Origin: Strigops habroptila | Taxonomy: Eukaryota; Chordata; Aves; Psittaciformes; Psittacidae | DNA: 64,000 nucleotides | NCBI RefSeq assembly: GCF_004027225.2 | Contig: NC_044283.2 | Location: 15,146,992-15,210,991, forward strand | Reading direction: 5' to 3' | In this document: positions 61,556 to 64,000 of the stretch, piece by piece | How positions within the stretch are numbered: position 1 is the first letter of the stretch | Layout: the number at the start of each line of letters is the position of its first letter | Notes under the pieces: generated by a model | Seen by the model: the letters and a program-made list of their open reading frames with translations, nothing else | Database searches by the model: none | What the model was told of the DNA's origin: nothing | Translations under genes and position numbers: made by a program

Positions 61556-62726
61556 TCTGCCACAGGGTGAGTCACAGAGATATCAATGGACACAAGGGTA
61601 AGTCAGCCCTGTTGGTGTAGATGGACAGAGTGGGCTTTATTAGAAAAATAGTCAATGTAACATGGAAATTATATTCATATTTGCTATTGAGAAACTGATT
61701 AGAGATGGCAAGAGAAGGAAAGAAGAACTTGGTTCAATCACAGAAGACTTTTTTTGCTATAAGGCAGGAGTTAGAAGGCAAGACAAAGAGAAGAAAGCAC
61801 AAGCTTCAGAGAAGAAGGCTGCAGCTGACAGTGTCAGAAGCAGCTGCCAGGCTTCAGAGAATAAGGCTAGAGGGCTTGTGATGGAGTGACATGTAAAGAC
61901 CTATAAAAGCTTTGACAAAAGTGGTCTCAGTGGAGTAAGAGTAATAACTGAATTGGTGAGTGAGTAGTTTAATGAAGAGATATGGAAGAGAAAATGACTA
62001 GTCAAAGGTTGAGACAGACCACTGACATGGACATAGCCAAAAATAAGGGAGAGCGATAAATCAGGATGCAAAGGGGAGAATAAAAATGGGTAAAAGAAAA
62101 CAGAAATGTTTTTATGAATCTGAAATGAAAACTTTTCAGTGTTTTCAAATTTTGTTATATTTAATTTAGAATCAGAATCAAGTCAAGATTGGAAGCCACA
62201 AAATCCTTCGTGCAATGGAATGTCTGTCTCCCATACAGTCCTCATTGCAAGTTAATGAGTTCTGGTTACAATCACTTTCCACTTTTTGTTTATCTGATAC
62301 CAGATTGTGAGATAACCTGAATATTTTTTGACATTTAAAACCTCTACGCTTTTATGTAAACTCATTTTGAAGATTTCTGAACCACTCAGTGCTAGGATAA
62401 TTCCTTTATTTATGATGCAGTCAGTGGCAAGACGGGAAGTTCTCCATGAAAACTTCCAGGTTTATATGGGAGATGATGTTTCTAGACAATTTAGGAACTA
62501 CTTTATTTCAGTCTAGTTGCTGGAGATTTGAGTCCTTTAGTTGTGAAGCAATGCATCACCTGCCAGTTGTAATCTATAATTGTTAAAATCTGGTACAATC
62601 TCGTCCAGGAAGGCAACACAGTTCATTTTTACAAACTCATCGCATGTCAGAGTATTCAGCTTCCATTTTTTCAGGAGAAGCTTCAAATCGCAGATGATTT
62701 TAACTGGTGATTTACTGACTTTCATT

Positions 62727-62740
62727 GTTGTCATGACAAC
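62727..62740. promoter_or_regulatory. Palindromic RFX X-box-like motif
   Basis: GTTGTCATGACAAC is a perfect 14-bp palindrome. It fits the RFX family X-box pattern of two GTTGYC-type half sites with an AT centre. Occupancy cannot be judged from sequence. Confidence 0.4.
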
Positions 62741-63605
62741 ATAGAGAATTTTACCGCACATCTTTTCCATTCAGCTTTGACTTGTGTGTGTACAGTTCTC
62801 TTTTAAGATCGTTCAGATGATGACATGAAGCTATATTAAGAAAGTCTTTACTCTGGCACCTCTAAAGGTGCCATCAAATTTAGGTAAATGCAAGCTGAAA
62901 TATGCCATATGCTTCAGCTGAGACATCCCAGAGAGAAACAAGGTCCTTTGTTTGGTCTGGAGTAGAAATCAGCTGGAACTTATGTTAGTTTTCCAGGCAG
63001 AAAGGTAAACCTCTCTCCAAGGAATAGATTGACATATCTCAAAAACAAGGTGAGGAAATTTCTTTAAAACCTCCTGTATTGCATGTGATCACAGAAAATG
63101 TGTGGACAGTTGGTCACCTACCTCAAAATGTATGAATTTCAATGGTGATTCATTTTTCAGTTACCACAGGGACACTGTTCCTACAGTGGTGAAGGGTAAT
63201 GATGGGACATTTTCATGACTCACCTGCATGGAAATTGAGGAGCAGTTACTGACCTTAGTGTTGGCTGAAGAAGAGGAAGGAGTGTGTGAGCAACAGAAGC
63301 AGCTCTCTGCCAGTGGTACGCAGTCACAGGCTGACAGAGCTTCACAGCACTGCATCCCTTCATGTCCCCTCCTCTAGGCAAGTGTTGCTTTGCACAACAA
63401 ACAAATGATGGCCCCTGGCTTGTCATAGCACATTCATGTCTCTTGAAGCATTGAATTAACTTCTGTTCTCCTCATTTCCCAGCATCTTGCCATATCACAA
63501 GGAAGATATACATTTTCAAAACCAGATCAATTACAACTGCCAAGGATGCATTGCTGAGCCACTTCTTCACATGCTCTTAGTTTTCTTCTTGTTCTAAGTG
63601 TCTGG

Positions 63606-63647
63606 AACCAGAGACCTTTTCTCTTCAACCAGAGACCTTTCCTCTTA
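63606..63647. repeat. 21-bp tandem duplication
   Basis: AACCAGAGACCTTTTCTCTTC is followed at once by the same unit with two changes (63627-63647). Simple local slippage product. Confidence 0.85.
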
Positions 63648-64000
63648 ATCCCTTCAAACCTAGAATCTTATGCAGATATTGTGGTAACTTAATTTTCTGC
63701 TCACAATTTTGGATACATTCTCATTGCTACTCTGATGTTACATCTCTGGGAATGAAACAAATTGGAAAAAAACTGCAATCCCACCACTTCCTTACAGCTT
63801 AGCTCCATTCCCAGTAAAGTGCCATTTCCCTTTCTTTGGGGTTTTTGGCAATCCATAGCACTGATCTCTAATGCCTGCTAGTTTCTTCCCATTTCCAAAC
63901 ATTTCATAATATCTCTAAATGTACTAGCTCCTTCATTTTTCTGCTCCCTGTGTCAGGAAGAGCTCTCAGGGCTCTTGCTCCCCACTGATTTCCAGTTTCT

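Larger units (their letters stand above)
58066..64000. other. Gene-free stretch with scattered small motifs
   Basis: No gene supported. Short frames (60053-60286 plus, 77 codons; 62537-62770 minus, 77 codons) have plausible composition but no known domain. Small features within it are listed separately. Confidence 0.5.

Noticed and set aside
1..64000. CRISPR arrays, operons, phage or plasmid features
   Set aside because: No regularly spaced repeats, no dense coding and no bacterial gene organisation. The repeats are avian LINEs.

Overview
The window looks like a gene-poor stretch of a bird nuclear genome. The evidence is the repeat content: nearly every recognisable interspersed repeat is a CR1-type LINE or its very old amniote relatives, with the typical 5'-truncated copies and short ATTCTRTG-like 3' tails. 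The background is AT-rich and low in CpG. A degraded ITPRIPL1-like gene copy of a kind I associate with avian genomes is also present. The species cannot be named from this sequence. I see no intact protein-coding gene, no tRNA or rRNA gene, no CRISPR array and nothing prokaryotic. Open frames are almost all under 110 codons and look like chance. The window could be intergenic or lie inside a long intron.

Layout. 1-15.3 kb is mostly unassigned sequence with scattered CR1 remnants (2.2, 8.4-9.06 and 13.1-14.3 kb), one GC-rich patch (6.2-6.5 kb) and two adjacent hairpins at 12.25-12.32 kb. 15.35-19.74 kb is the one dense island. It holds an internal CR1 scrap, an antisense retroviral protease-like fragment beside a CpG-rich block, a second CR1 scrap, an ITPRIPL1-like pseudogene with a CR1 tail lodged in it, and a long degenerate CR1 that replaces the pseudogene's 3' half. 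23.8-25.25 kb holds a CR1 tail and a 0.93-kb CR1 copy. A closely similar CR1 copy lies in opposite orientation at 46.7-47.5 kb. Further CR1 or other ancient repeats lie at 34.1, 41.35-41.87 (antisense), 49.3-49.65 and 57.6-58.06 kb. The rest is AT-rich sequence with microsatellites and homopolymer runs.

There are no cooperating genes to describe. The most informative biology is the history of the 15.3-19.7 kb island and the shared defects of the two similar CR1 copies, which suggest both descend from a source that was already non-coding. Repeat and family assignments rest on recognising consensus patterns by eye. No alignment or database search was run.
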